A DNA stretch of 64,000 nucleotides from Pollutimonas sp. M17 (GCF_025836975.1 NZ_CP107548.1:2046001-2110000); one strand, 5' to 3'. Counted from the stretch's first letter, positions 1 to 8,634 are shown. Numbers and translations: made by a program. The notes: generated by a model from the letters alone, not told the origin.

Positions 1-1364
1 CCTATCGAGCGCGTATCGCGGCCGATGTGGACCGTGTCACCGCAAAGATCCTCAAGGTAACGGGCAAGAAACCCCGTGTATGGGTATGGCCTTATGGCGA
101 AGCCAGCGGCGACGCGCTGAAGATCGTCCAGTCCAAGGGCTATTCCATGGTCCTGACCCTGGATAGCGGCCTGGGCAAGGTGAACGATCTGTCCAACGTC
201 CCGCGCGTGCTGGTCGCCAATGATCCCCAGCTGCAGAATTTCGCGCGCATCAGCATGGTCATGGAAAACAACACGGTCATGCGGGTTGCCCACGTCGACC
301 TGGATTATGTGTACGACCCGGACCCGGAGCAGATGGAACGCAATCTGGGCGAGCTGGTCCAGCGCATCGCCGACATGCGGATAACCACGGTGTTCCTGCA
401 GGCTTTTGCCGACCCCGAGGGCGATGGACTGGTCAAGTCGGTGTATTTCCCGAATCGCCACCTTCCCATGCGTGCCAACCTGTTCAACCGCGCCGCCTGG
501 CAGTTGCGCAGCCGCGCCATGGTCGATGTGTACGCCTGGATGCCGGTGCTCAGCTTCGATCTGGACCCATCGCTGGCCCGTGTGACAAGCTGGGATCCCA
601 AGCAGGGGACGGCCGCCGTCAACCCCGATCAGTACCGCCGGCTTTCCCCCTTCGACCCCAAGGCGCGCCGGCAGATCATCGATCTGTATGAAGACCTTGC
701 GCGGCATGCCATCTTCGCCGGCATTCTCTTTCACGACGATGCCCTGCTCTCCGACTTCGAAGACGCCAGTCCGCAGGCCCTGGCAGCCTACCGGGAGGCC
801 GGATTGCCCGGCAGCATTGAAGCCTTGCGCGCCGATCCCGACACCCTGCACAGATGGACGCGATTCAAGAGCCGCTATCTGGTCGATTTCACCAAAGTCC
901 TTGCCGACCATGTGCGCGCCATCCGTGGCCCGCAAGTCAGGACGGCCCGCAATATCTACGCCCAGCCTGTGCTCCATCCCGAAAGCGAAGCCTGGTTCGC
1001 CCAGAACCTGGATGACTTTCTGGCCGCCTACGACTGGACGGCGCCCATGGCCATGCCCTGGATGGAAAACGTCCCTCACGATGGTGCGGACGCCTGGCTG
1101 GACAGCCTGGTCGATGCCGTTGCATCGCGGCCGGGGGCGCTGAACAAGACGGTCTTCGAAGTCCAGGGAAGAGACTGGCGGCCCTCCAAGAGCAATGGAG
1201 ACTCCGGCCATGTCGACTCCGCCGTGATGGCCCACTGGATGAAGCGCCTGCAACTGCATGGCGCCCGCAGCTTCGGCTATTACCCGGACGATTTCACGCA
1301 GAATCAGCCCCGGCTGGATGTGATCCGGCCGGCCATCTCCAACGCCTGGTACCCCTTCCAATGA
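1..1364 (+). CDS. pgaB: Poly-beta-1,6-N-acetyl-D-glucosamine N-deacetylase, 5' truncated by window edge
   Basis: The C-terminal part of the periplasmic enzyme that partly deacetylates and processes poly-GlcNAc (PNAG) before export; Bordetella calls it BpsB. The frame is open to the window edge (residues [12 protein letters not shown] precede the first possible GTG at 27), so the true start lies upstream. Near the left edge the motif [10 protein letters not shown] matches the end of the polysaccharide deacetylase domain. The remaining ~400 residues match the PgaB C-terminal glycan-binding/glycosyl-hydrolase domain, with conserved stretches such as [14 protein letters not shown]. The stop overlaps the pgaC start (ATGA), so the genes are translationally coupled. 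The outer-membrane porin pgaA is expected just outside the window. Confidence 0.93.
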   Translation, partial: YRARIAADVDRVTAKILKVTGKKPRVWVWPYGEASGDALKIVQSKGYSMVLTLDSGLGKVNDLSNVPRVLVANDPQLQNFARISMVMENNTVMRVAHVDLDYVYDPDPEQMERNLGELVQRIADMRITTVFLQAFADPEGDGLVKSVYFPNRHLPMRANLFNRAAWQLRSRAMVDVYAWMPVLSFDLDPSLARVTSWDPKQGTAAVNPDQYRRLSPFDPKARRQIIDLYEDLARHAIFAGILFHDDALLSDFEDASPQALAAYREAGLPGSIEALRADPDTLHRWTRFKSRYLVDFTKVLADHVRAIRGPQVRTARNIYAQPVLHPESEAWFAQNLDDFLAAYDWTAPMAMPWMENVPHDGADAWLDSLVDAVASRPGALNKTVFEVQGRDWRPSKSNGDSGHVDSAVMAHWMKRLQLHGARSFGYYPDDFTQNQPRLDVIRPAISNAWYPFQ

Positions 1365-2689
1365 TAGACCGATTGATCGCCTTTCTGGTGTTGTGCATCG
1401 TCCTGGGCGCGCCATTCGGCCTGACCCTGGTGCTGACCAGCGATGTATTGCTGAATTTCGTATTCTTCTACCCGCTGTTCATGTCGGGCATCTGGATGGC
1501 GGGCGGCCTGTACTTCTGGCTGCACTGGGAGCGCAAGTGGAACTGGCGCCCCTATCGCCCGCCGCAGTTTCCCGACCAGCCGCTGATCACCATCCTGATC
1601 CCCTGCTACAACGAGCAGGATCATGGCGAGCAGACCATACTGGCGGCCCTGGGGCAGGAGTATCCCAACATCGAAGTCATCGCCGTCAATGACGGCTCCA
1701 CCGATGGCACGGCCGTGATGTTCGATAAGCTGACGGCCCTGCATCCCCGCTTGCGCGTCATCCACCTGGCCCAGAACCAGGGCAAGGCCATGGCATTGCG
1801 GATGGGCGCCATGGCGGCCCGCAGCGAATACCTGGTCTGCATCGACGGCGACGCCCTCCTGGATCCGGATGCCGTCAGCTATCTGGTTGCGCCGCTGATC
1901 AACAACCCGCGCGTCGGCGCCGTGACCGGCAACCCCCGGGTCCGCACGCGCTCCACGCTGATCGGCCGCATCCAGGTCGGCGAATTTTCCTCCATCATCG
2001 GCCTGATCAAACGCACACAGCGCGTCTACGGCCAGTTGTTCACCGTGTCCGGCGTCTGCACCGCCTTCCGGCGGAAGGCGCTGGACGAAGTGGACTACTG
2101 GAGCCTGGACATGATCACGGAAGACATCGACATCACCTGGAAGCTCCAACGCGCGCAATGGTCGGTCTTCTACGAGCCCCGGGCGCTGTGCTGGATACTC
2201 ATGCCCGAGACCTTGCGAGGCCTGTGGAAGCAGCGTTTGCGCTGGGCCCAGGGCGGTGCCGAGGTCTTCCTGAAGAATCTGACGACCATCTGGAACTGGA
2301 AGTACCGCCGGCTCTGGCCGCTGATGTTCGAATTCTGCCTTTCGACGGGATGGGCCTTCGCCTTCGCCCTGTCGATCGCGCTATGGGTGCTGGGCCACAT
2401 CGTCGTGCTGCCCCCCAACATACAGGTGTCGATACTCATGCCGCCGTCGTTCACCGGCATGGTGCTCGCCATGGTATGCCTGACGCAGTTCCTGGTCAGC
2501 GTACTGATAGACAGGCGCTACGAGCCCAAGCTGGCCCATGCCCTGTACTGGATCATCTGGTACCCCTTCGCCTACTGGATCATCAATCTTTTCACCACCC
2601 TCTTCAGTTTCCCCAAGGTCATGCTCCGCATCCGCCGCCAGCGCGCACGCTGGACCAGCCCGGACCGGGGCATAAAGGAGTTGACATGA
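1361..2689 (+). CDS. pgaC: Poly-beta-1,6-N-acetylglucosamine synthase (GT2 family)
   Basis: Inner-membrane processive glycosyltransferase that polymerises UDP-GlcNAc into PNAG. The 442 residues match the family length. Two N-terminal membrane helices precede a GT2 domain with ILIPCYNEQ, the nucleotide-binding AVNDGSTDG, the metal-binding [12 protein letters not shown], the acceptor-site motif [10 protein letters not shown] (TED) and the processive-synthase signature QRLRWAQGG (Q/RxxRW). Two to three C-terminal membrane helices follow. It overlaps pgaB and pgaD by 4 bases each. In other bacteria PgaC works with PgaD as a c-di-GMP-dependent complex. Confidence 0.96.
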   Translation: MIDRLIAFLVLCIVLGAPFGLTLVLTSDVLLNFVFFYPLFMSGIWMAGGLYFWLHWERKWNWRPYRPPQFPDQPLITILIPCYNEQDHGEQTILAALGQEYPNIEVIAVNDGSTDGTAVMFDKLTALHPRLRVIHLAQNQGKAMALRMGAMAARSEYLVCIDGDALLDPDAVSYLVAPLINNPRVGAVTGNPRVRTRSTLIGRIQVGEFSSIIGLIKRTQRVYGQLFTVSGVCTAFRRKALDEVDYWSLDMITEDIDITWKLQRAQWSVFYEPRALCWILMPETLRGLWKQRLRWAQGGAEVFLKNLTTIWNWKYRRLWPLMFEFCLSTGWAFAFALSIALWVLGHIVVLPPNIQVSILMPPSFTGMVLAMVCLTQFLVSVLIDRRYEPKLAHALYWIIWYPFAYWIINLFTTLFSFPKVMLRIRRQRARWTSPDRGIKELT

Positions 2690-3159
2690 TCATCACCACG
2701 CAGCGCTCTCCCCTCGCATTGGCCATCGACACAGCCCTTACCGCGCTGGGATGGATAGGATTCTTCTATCTTTTCACCAAGGGCGTGATCGCCGTCATGG
2801 ACGGCAATCACCACGGCCCGTCCGTTCCTTACATGGAACAGCTGTGGCCCACCGCCCGCAGCCTGACGGTCTACGCGCTGGTCGCCGCCTTCAATGCCGT
2901 GCTGGTCGTGTTGTGGGGCCGGTATCGCAAGCTTTTTTTCAGAACGCTGAATCGGAGAGAGGCTGCGGCCAAGATCGACGACGAAACCGTGGCCACGCAT
3001 TTCCACCTATCCAGCAATCAGCTGCACGAGATACAGGACAGTCGCGTCACCGTCATCTACCACTCGAACGAAGGCGATATCGCGCATCTGGAGACGGATC
3101 AGCTGCGCATGCAGCCGGCCGGAAACAGCGCGGTGTACGACGCGGTCCGGGCGGCCTGA
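2686..3159 (+). CDS. pgaD: PNAG biosynthesis auxiliary protein PgaD
   Basis: A 157-residue inner-membrane partner of PgaC. The start is the ATG overlapping the pgaC stop, preceded by AAAGGAG; the open frame runs further upstream but only inside pgaC. Two hydrophobic helices are visible (about residues 12-37 and 62-85, the second containing [18 protein letters not shown]), then a basic cytoplasmic tail with a short helical region. In E. coli PgaD helps bind c-di-GMP and stabilises PgaC; this is family knowledge, not visible here. It closes the pga operon. Confidence 0.88.
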   Translation: MIITTQRSPLALAIDTALTALGWIGFFYLFTKGVIAVMDGNHHGPSVPYMEQLWPTARSLTVYALVAAFNAVLVVLWGRYRKLFFRTLNRREAAAKIDDETVATHFHLSSNQLHEIQDSRVTVIYHSNEGDIAHLETDQLRMQPAGNSAVYDAVRAA

Positions 3160-3425
3160 GCCTGGACCCGCGCCTTGTGCTGTACCGCCATTTGGCGGAG
3201 CACGGGCCAGGATGCCTAAGGAAAAAGGCCGAGGCCGGCTTACGACGTATGCCGCATGTTTGAAGGGCTCGCCGTCTCTATCATGTATTCATGCGGTCCG
3301 TTTCCATACGTTAGAAAAAAGAAGCAAACGATTCAAGGCGGGGAAGAAAGCCGGCGTAAGAATCCGGCAAAAAGATAGCGGCATCCTCATCGTAGTACGG
3401 CAAAGGCCCAGGGAGGAAATCCAGA
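3160..3425 (+). promoter_or_regulatory. Intergenic region between pgaD and csgE
   Basis: A 266-base spacer. Near 3176-3203 a hairpin can form (GTGCT, CCGCC, loop ATTT, GGCGG, AGCAC) without a T run; it may stabilise or end the pga transcript. The rest is relatively A-rich (3310-3380) and should hold the curli promoter, although I see no clear -35/-10 pair. A strong GGGAGGAAA ribosome site lies just before csgE. Confidence 0.4.
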
Positions 3426-3896
3426 ATGCGCTTTTCCATGGTTTGGCTTATCTCGCTTGCCGCCGCGGCCTTCTGCCCGCTGGCCCGGGGACAGGACCTG
3501 CCGCCGGCCAAGGACACGCTGCCCCCGACCATGCTGGACGAGGGCCGGAAAGGAAAGAGCGTGTTCGACGACCCGTTGGGCGGTGTGGTGGTCAATCGCA
3601 CCGTAACCGTGCTGGGCAACGACTTCTACCAGGACTTCACGGCGCTATGGCGTCAGAAAGACATCAGCAACAAATTTTCGATCTCCATATACGAACGGCC
3701 ATCCGCCCGTTTCGGGAGCGAGATCTGGGTTCAATTCCGGCAAAAGAACATGTTCCATGTGTTCCTGCCCCCGGCACGGGCCAGGACCAGGCAGATCAGC
3801 GCGGCGGCCGTCGAGCTGGTCTACCAGAACATCGCCGACAGCGAAGCCGAACGCATCCTGGTCCGCAGCCCGGACCTGGGTCCCGAGGAGATGTAA
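3426..3896 (+). CDS. csgE: Curli assembly/transport factor CsgE
   Basis: Periplasmic adaptor that, in E. coli, caps the CsgG pore and targets curlin subunits to it. The 156 residues begin with a signal peptide (hydrophobic VWLISLAAAAF, likely cleavage after ARG, giving mature QDLPPAK). The mature protein has CsgE hallmarks: GVVVNRTVTVLGNDFYQDF, the segment SISIYERPSARFGSEIWV and FRQKNMFHVFLPPARA, with a C-terminal helix ELVYQNIADSEAERIL. The start is backed by GGGAGG 8-9 bases upstream. It leads the csgEFG-curlin gene set. Confidence 0.93.
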   Translation: MRFSMVWLISLAAAAFCPLARGQDLPPAKDTLPPTMLDEGRKGKSVFDDPLGGVVVNRTVTVLGNDFYQDFTALWRQKDISNKFSISIYERPSARFGSEIWVQFRQKNMFHVFLPPARARTRQISAAAVELVYQNIADSEAERILVRSPDLGPEEM

Positions 3897-3911
3897 ATGA
3901 AAGGAGCAGAC

Positions 3912-4355
3912 ATGTCCATGAAAAATAAAATCCTGCTGCGAGGCGCGGCAGCCTGCTGCGCATGGATGCTGGCCGGACAGGCGGCAGCCACGGAGCTGGT
4001 GTATTACCCCTTCAACCCGTCCTTTGGCGGAAGCCCGCTGAACGGTTCGGTCTTGCTCAACTCCGCCCTGGCGACGAACCGCCACACCGATCCGGATGTC
4101 GGCCAGGATCAGTTCGGCATCGAGGAAAAGACGCCCTTGCAGGTTTTCAATGAAACCCTGGAGCGGTCGATACTCAGCCGCCTGGCGTCGGCCGCCAGCT
4201 CGCAGATCGTCGGCCCCGACGGGAAGTTCATACCGGGCACGCTGGATACCGGCAGCTTCACCATCAACATCGTCGACCTTGGCAACGGCTTCTTGTCCAT
4301 CACCACCATAGACAAGCTGACCGGCGGCGTCACAACCTTCCAGGTAGGCCAATGA
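3912..4355 (+). CDS. csgF: Curli nucleator-tethering factor CsgF
   Basis: Secreted factor that in E. coli binds the CsgG channel and positions the nucleated fibre at the cell surface. I chose ATG 3912 because AAAGGAG sits at 3900-3906; an ATG at 3897 right after the csgE stop would overlap that ribosome site. The signal peptide ends near GQAAA|TELVYY. The mature N-terminus TELVYYPFNPSFGGSPLNG carries the conserved CsgG-binding N-P-x-F-G-G-x-P-x-N-G motif. About 130 mature residues, typical of the family. The stop overlaps the csgG start (ATGA). Confidence 0.94.
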   Translation: MSMKNKILLRGAAACCAWMLAGQAAATELVYYPFNPSFGGSPLNGSVLLNSALATNRHTDPDVGQDQFGIEEKTPLQVFNETLERSILSRLASAASSQIVGPDGKFIPGTLDTGSFTINIVDLGNGFLSITTIDKLTGGVTTFQVGQ

Positions 4356-5314
4356 CCATGCAAAAGAAGAAACAACCCCGGCCGGAAAGCGCTTCCCGCG
4401 GCTTGAAAGTCCTTTCCGCGGGCATGCTGAGCATGGCTCTGGGCGCCTGCGCCGTGCCGCACAAGCCGGCCGAAGTGGCTACACCCGCTCATCTGACCCC
4501 CGCCACGCCCTCCACACGCGACTTGGTGCAACTGCCGCCGCCCAAAGGAAAGGTCACCGTCGCGGTCTACGGCTTCCGGGATCAAACGGGACAGTACAAG
4601 CCCGCACCCGACAGCTCCTTCTCGACCTCCGTCACCCAGGGGGCCTCTTCGATGCTGGTCAAGGCGCTCAAGGATTCGGGCTGGTTCACGCCCGTGGAGC
4701 GGGAAAGCCTGCAGGAACTGCTGACCGAAAGACGCATCGTGCGGGCGCTGGACGGCTCGCAGGGCGAGGCCGCCCCGGCCATACACATACCGGCCCTGAT
4801 GCCCGCCTCGGTGTTGATAGACGGCGGAATCGTCGCCTACGAAAGCAATGTGCGTACCGGCGGGCTGGGCGCGCGCTTCCTGGGCGTAGGGCTTTCCACG
4901 CAATACCGCATGGACCAGGTCACGGTCAGCCTGCGCAGCGTCGATATAAGGTCGGGCCGCGTCCTGCAGGCCGTGTCCACGACCAAGACCATCTTTTCAT
5001 ACGAAGTCCGGCCCAGTGTCTACAAATTCGTCAACTTCAAGGATCTGCTTGAAATCGAAGGCGGCGTGACCAACAACGAGCCGACTCAGCTTTGCGTCAA
5101 GGAAGCCATCGAGGCTGCCGTGATCCATCTTACCGTCCAGGGGCTGAAAGATAGGAACTGGCTGCTCAAGGATGAGAGCGACTGGAACTCGCCCATCATC
5201 CAGGCCTATCTGCGGGAAGGCAACACCTATGCCATCAATGTGGCCGATCTGCCGCCCGGAGGCGCCGCAGCCATCGAAGCCACTCCCCCGGTGACCGAAC
5301 CCCCGCCGAACTAG
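4352..5314 (+). CDS. csgG: Curli secretion channel lipoprotein CsgG
   Basis: Outer-membrane nonameric pore that exports curlin and CsgF. The 320 residues are slightly longer than E. coli CsgG. A lipoprotein signal ends in the lipobox MALGAC (cysteine acylated). Conserved CsgG segments include KVTVAVYGFRDQTGQYK, SSFSTSVTQGASSML, ALKDSGWFTPVERESLQ, ILIDGG-like VLIDGGIVAYESN and VSLRSVDIRSGRVLQAVSTTKTIFSYE. The start could also be the ATG at 4358. A proline-rich C-terminal tail (about the last 20 residues) is extra. Translationally coupled to csgF. Confidence 0.96.
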   Translation: MTMQKKKQPRPESASRGLKVLSAGMLSMALGACAVPHKPAEVATPAHLTPATPSTRDLVQLPPPKGKVTVAVYGFRDQTGQYKPAPDSSFSTSVTQGASSMLVKALKDSGWFTPVERESLQELLTERRIVRALDGSQGEAAPAIHIPALMPASVLIDGGIVAYESNVRTGGLGARFLGVGLSTQYRMDQVTVSLRSVDIRSGRVLQAVSTTKTIFSYEVRPSVYKFVNFKDLLEIEGGVTNNEPTQLCVKEAIEAAVIHLTVQGLKDRNWLLKDESDWNSPIIQAYLREGNTYAINVADLPPGGAAAIEATPPVTEPPPN

Positions 5315-5395
5315 CAGCAGGGTTGTATGGCGGGCCCGGAATGAAGACCGCCGGGCCCGCCAGTAGATCCAGGTCTTTATTTAGAGGAGAAAGCA

Positions 5396-6118
5396 ATGAG
5401 CATCAAACTGTCTGTTATTGCCCTGGGTATCACGCTGGCCTATGGAGCGACCGCCGCCATGGCGGCCAACGTCGCCACCGTGGACCAGAACGGCACCCGC
5501 AACGATGCCGTCATCGAGCAGTGGTCGAACGAAAACGCCAGCGCAAGCATTACGTCCTACGGCAACTTCAACGATGGCTTCATCGAACAGGAACGCAACA
5601 ATGTGGCCAATGCCACCATATCGGCTTTTGGCGACTTCAACGATGCGGTCATCAACCAGCACAACGTCAATAACGCCAACGCAACCATCTACCAGGCTGC
5701 CAACGCGGGCGACGCCACCATCAACCAAAGCGGCGGATGGAGCTACGGCCACCATCATCATCATTCCAGCGACGGCAACAACCAGTACGCGGTCATCAAC
5801 CAGAACAGCGGCTGGGGCAACGTGGCCTGGGTTACCCAGACCGGCGACAACACCGACGCCATCATCAATCAAAGCGGCTACAAGAACCGCGCGGGTGTCG
5901 AGCAGGAAGGCGGCGGCAACCAGTACGTTACCGCACGCATCAACCAGAACGGGGCATTCAATGACGGCTATGTCCGCCAGGATGGCGCCAACCTGATGGC
6001 AACCATCAGCCAGACCGGCGCCAAGAACGATGCCATCATTCTGCAAAAAGGGTCGGGATACACGGCAACCGTGACGCAGGTGGGCTACGCCAACAACGCA
6101 TACGTGAATCAGCGCTGA
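5396..6118 (+). CDS. Curlin-repeat amyloid subunit with internal poly-histidine run
   Basis: Predicted major or sole curli fibre subunit of this locus. The 240 residues start with a signal peptide (cleavage after AMA) and then carry about nine to ten curlin-type repeats with the pattern N-x-A-x-I-x-Q, for example NDAVIEQ, NDGFIEQ, NDAVINQ, GDATINQ, TDAIINQ and NDAIILQ. One loop between repeats holds YGHHHHHSSDG (CAC CAT CAT CAT CAT). It follows csgG by 81 bases with a strong AGAGGAGAAA ribosome site. Only one curlin gene is present, so it is unclear whether it takes the CsgA or the CsgB (nucleator) role; another subunit could be encoded elsewhere. Confidence 0.9.
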   Translation: MSIKLSVIALGITLAYGATAAMAANVATVDQNGTRNDAVIEQWSNENASASITSYGNFNDGFIEQERNNVANATISAFGDFNDAVINQHNVNNANATIYQAANAGDATINQSGGWSYGHHHHHSSDGNNQYAVINQNSGWGNVAWVTQTGDNTDAIINQSGYKNRAGVEQEGGGNQYVTARINQNGAFNDGYVRQDGANLMATISQTGAKNDAIILQKGSGYTATVTQVGYANNAYVNQR

Positions 6119-6138
6119 CCATAGAAAAGCACTGGGAC

Positions 6139-6170
6139 GCCCGCAGGCCGGCACGTGTTTGCCTGCGGGC
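6139..6170 (+). terminator. Hairpin after the curlin gene
   Basis: Perfect 9-bp stem GCCCGCAGG / CCTGCGGGC with a 14-base loop, 20 bases after the curlin stop and before the csgH-like gene. There is no T run. It may protect the abundant curlin mRNA 3' end or lower downstream expression rather than act as a full terminator. Confidence 0.5.
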
Positions 6171-6214
6171 GGTCGTGAGCGGAGCATGCCGCGCAACCAT
6201 CAGAAAGGCCGAGT

Positions 6215-6523
6215 ATGAACATAGATGCCGATATCCAGGTTTGGCTGGAAACCATGAACAGGAACCAGGCCGCGGTCATTGTTCCCTATGTGCAAAGCAA
6301 GCAGGACAAAACCCTGGCCTATGCCGTCAGGGCGGTCAAGGAGGGTCCGAATGGACGCTCCGTGCTGAGCCAGGGCGGCACGCTGCGTGTCCCGGCGAAT
6401 GTTCCCACCGCACTGGGCCGGATGTCCTTGAGCTGGGGCAAGCAGGACGATTGCGGCATCGACCTGAAGCTCAGCGAAAACGGAGCGGCGCAGCGAAACT
6501 ACCATTTCGCCTGCCCGGAATAG
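6215..6523 (+). CDS. CsgH/CsgC-like curli chaperone candidate, no signal peptide visible
   Basis: A 102-residue protein directly after the curlin gene. Its middle and end (RAVKEGPNGRSVLSQGG, LRVPANVPTALGRMSLSW, CGIDLKLS) follow the pattern I associate with the small Ig-like CsgC/CsgH inhibitors of premature curlin amyloid formation: a G-x-S-x-x-x-Q-x-G segment followed by alternating beta strands. Two cysteines (in DDCGID and FACPE) could form a disulphide. CsgC and CsgH are periplasmic, but no signal peptide precedes this frame: an in-frame TGA lies at 6176-6178 and the only ATG is at 6215, after AGAAAGGCCGAGT. The assignment rests on context and pattern, so it is moderate. Confidence 0.5.
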   Translation: MNIDADIQVWLETMNRNQAAVIVPYVQSKQDKTLAYAVRAVKEGPNGRSVLSQGGTLRVPANVPTALGRMSLSWGKQDDCGIDLKLSENGAAQRNYHFACPE

Positions 6524-6821
6524 TATGTGGCCATTACAAGAATTTACCTTGACCAGCAATAACTTACGTTAATTTTCTAAGGTAAACATTTACTTGCAAT
6601 CAGGATCGTGAGTTAATACCATATTGTGGACGATTGCGATCCATGACGACAAAATTGTTTCGCCACGTGCGAACCAGACAGTAGGCTAAGTAATATTCTG
6701 CGGGTGAACGCCGATATTGAACGCCCTGTAACGCTCAGGGCATGGCTTTTGTCTCTCCCGTCAGTCTCGCCACTGGGCAAAGCTCGCACCAAGCGAACCT
6801 CGAACCAGGGAAGAACAAAGC
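6524..6821 (+). promoter_or_regulatory. AT-rich upstream region of the CsgD-like regulator
   Basis: Nearly 300 bases without a gene, clearly more A/T-rich than its surroundings between 6530 and 6710. An inverted repeat TTTACCTT (6543-6550) / AAGGTAAA (6579-6586) could be an operator. A possible sigma-70 promoter is TTGCAA (6594-6599), 17-base spacer, TACCAT (6617-6622). Long AT-rich upstream regions are usual for csgD-type genes, which integrate many regulators; that role here is inferred. Confidence 0.45.
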
Positions 6822-7553
6822 ATGTCTCTCATTACCGTCATCGAACCCCACCCGTTGATCCGGCTGGGCATTCTGCAACTATTGTCCAATGTCGAGCCCG
6901 GGTGCTCGCTGAAAGGCGAAGATTATTCAAGCATCTTGCGCGACGCACCGGACGCCGCTGAATCCGATCTGGTGTTGCTTTCGGTTTTCTCCTTCGAGGA
7001 AGTGCAGAAACTGACGACGGCCACCGCCCGCGTCTTCTCGCCCAAGGCCATGCTGCTTTTATCCGACAGCAGCGACATGCCCCATACCGTGCAAGGCCTG
7101 CCTTCCTCCGTGGCCGGCTATGTGCCCAAGAACGCCCCGCCGGAGGTCCTGCAAGCCTCGGTCCGCCTGGTGCTGGCCGGCGGATCCTGCTTTCCGATGC
7201 GCTCAAACGTTGTCAACCCGCAACAATCACTGCTGACCCAGTTCGAGCCGGTCAACTGGCCCATCGACAATGAAAGAAAAACCCGGGCGGCCAACGCCAA
7301 TCCCGAGTGCGAGATGCTGGGACTGACGCCCCGGCAATATGAAGTCCTGGTACTGCTGGCCCGGGGCTATCCCATGAAGACGGTCGGGCGCTATCTGAAT
7401 ATCTCGGTCGCGACCGCCAAGGCGCATACCGAGACCCTGTACCAGCGTCTGGACGTGCACAATCGCAACGCCGCCGTCTACGAAGCGGTCTCGCGGGGCG
7501 CCACGCTGGGATGGCCCTCCATCGGCGGCCCCCAGCAAGAAGCCGGCGCTTGA
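6822..7553 (+). CDS. LuxR/NarL-family regulator with degenerate receiver (CsgD-like)
   Basis: A 243-residue transcription regulator. The N-terminal ~130 residues have the receiver fold pattern (ITVIEPHPLIRLGILQLL ... DLVLLSVFSF ... GYVPKNAPPEVLQASVRLVLAGG). The acidic pocket reads E-P instead of D-D and the phospho-acceptor aspartate is replaced by serine (LLSVFS), so aspartyl phosphorylation is unlikely. The switch lysine (YVPKN) remains. The C-terminal domain is a clear LuxR helix-turn-helix: LTPRQYEVLVLLARGYPMKTVGRYLNISVATAKAHTETLYQRLDV. E. coli CsgD has the same architecture with a non-canonical receiver. Its place right after the curli genes makes a curli/PNAG regulator the best guess. 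Confidence 0.75.
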   Translation: MSLITVIEPHPLIRLGILQLLSNVEPGCSLKGEDYSSILRDAPDAAESDLVLLSVFSFEEVQKLTTATARVFSPKAMLLLSDSSDMPHTVQGLPSSVAGYVPKNAPPEVLQASVRLVLAGGSCFPMRSNVVNPQQSLLTQFEPVNWPIDNERKTRAANANPECEMLGLTPRQYEVLVLLARGYPMKTVGRYLNISVATAKAHTETLYQRLDVHNRNAAVYEAVSRGATLGWPSIGGPQQEAGA

Positions 7554-7605
7554 ACTGTGCCGCCAGGCGGCCGCCCGCCGAAATGGGGCGGCTGCCGGCC
7601 GGCGC

Positions 7606-8160
7606 CTACAGCAGGCCCATTTGCAGGCGGGCCGGCTCGCTGATCATTTCGCGGCTCCAGGGCGGATCCCAGACCAGATCCACCTTGACCTCGTCGACGC
7701 CATGTATGGACAGCAGCTTGTTGCGCGCTTCGTCGGCGATCATGGTGCCCATGCCGCAGCCGGGCGCGGTAAGCGTCATCTGAACCTCGATGCGGAATTG
7801 CTCGTCCGCCGCGGGCATCACCTGGCAGCTGTAGACCAGCCCCAGATTGACGATATCGATGGGAATTTCCGGGTCGTAGCAGGTGGCCAGCAGGCTCCAG
7901 GCCGCGTCTTCGACCGCTTGCGCGGTGACCGGGCCGTCGTGCGTATGCACGGCCGCTTCGGTGGGCTCGAAACCCAGGGCATCGCCGTCGACGCCCTCGA
8001 CCCGGTAAAGGTTGCCCTCGACCATGACCGTGTAGCTGCCGCCCAACTGCTGGGTGATGGTGGCCTCGCAGCCTTTTTCAATGGTGACCGGCGAGCCGTA
8101 AGGCACGGTGACTGCGGGGCAGTCGCGGCTTACGATCACGTCCTGGCGTGTATAACTCAT
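7606..8160 (-). CDS. sufT: Fe-S cluster assembly protein SufT
   Basis: A 184-residue DUF59/MIP18-family protein, last gene of the suf operon. The N-terminal ~80 residues are the SufT-specific extension (KGCEATITQQLGGSYTVMVEGNLYRVEGVDGDALG). The DUF59 domain follows with the hallmarks CYDPEIPIDIVNLGLVYSC and the reactive-cysteine motif LTAPGCGMG, then VKVDLVWDPPWSREMISEPARLQMGLL. In other bacteria SufT helps mature Fe-S proteins under high demand. It starts 18 bases after sufU. It converges on the csgD-like gene with 52 bases between stops. Confidence 0.93.
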   Translation of the reverse strand: MSYTRQDVIVSRDCPAVTVPYGSPVTIEKGCEATITQQLGGSYTVMVEGNLYRVEGVDGDALGFEPTEAAVHTHDGPVTAQAVEDAAWSLLATCYDPEIPIDIVNLGLVYSCQVMPAADEQFRIEVQMTLTAPGCGMGTMIADEARNKLLSIHGVDEVKVDLVWDPPWSREMISEPARLQMGLL

Positions 8161-8178
8161 GGTGTGCCTCTGTTCGCT

Positions 8179-8634
8179 TTATTCGGTGCGCGCCGTATCC
8201 CGGGCCTGCGTAATCGCGTTGTGCAGGGTATGCCAGGCCAGCGTGGCGCACTTCACCCTGGCGGGGAATTCGCGCACGCCCGACAGGACTTCCAGCTTGC
8301 CGAAATCCCGCTCTTCGGGCTGCGCTTCGGTCAGCATGGCGTGCATGTCGCGGAACAGGGCCTCGACCTCGCCCACAGGCTGCCCCTTGACGGCCTCGGT
8401 CATCAGCGAGGCCGATGCGGTGGAAATGGCGCAGCCATGGCCCACGAAACTGGCCTCCTGCACGATGCCGCCCTCGACCCGCGCATAGACGGTCAACTGG
8501 TCGCCGCATAGGGGGTTGTGTCCATCGGCCGTGTGGCTGGCGTCCGCCATGGCGTGAAAATTACGCGGGTGGCGGTTGTGATCGAAAATCACTTCCTGGT
8601 AAAGCTCGCGCAAATCGCTGTGATGATCGCTCAT
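8179..8634 (-). CDS. sufU: SUF scaffold/sulfur-transfer protein SufU
   Basis: A 151-residue IscU-like protein that accepts sulfur from SufS. The start is the ATG overlapping the sufS stop (ATGA). It has DFNRHPRNF-like FDHNRHPRNF, NPLCGDQLTVY (first Cys), GHGCAISTAS (second Cys) and VKCATLAWHTL (third Cys), plus the SufU-specific insert of ~20 residues before the last cysteine (EERDFGKLEVLSGVREFPARV). In Gram-positives SufU is zinc-dependent and relays sulfur from SufS; this operon has no sufE, consistent with SufU doing that job here. Confidence 0.94.
   Translation of the reverse strand: MSDHHSDLRELYQEVIFDHNRHPRNFHAMADASHTADGHNPLCGDQLTVYARVEGGIVQEASFVGHGCAISTASASLMTEAVKGQPVGEVEALFRDMHAMLTEAQPEERDFGKLEVLSGVREFPARVKCATLAWHTLHNAITQARDTARTE

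Noticed and set aside
5745-5775. The HHHHHSSDG stretch as vector-derived His tag.
   Set aside because: It is five, not six, histidines, lies inside a repeat array far from either terminus, and the surrounding DNA is chromosomal in frame and composition.
5381-6196. A 271-codon - strand frame opposite the curlin gene, rich in Val/Gly/Asp repeats.
   Set aside because: The periodicity is inherited from the curlin repeats on the other strand; no signal or start support.
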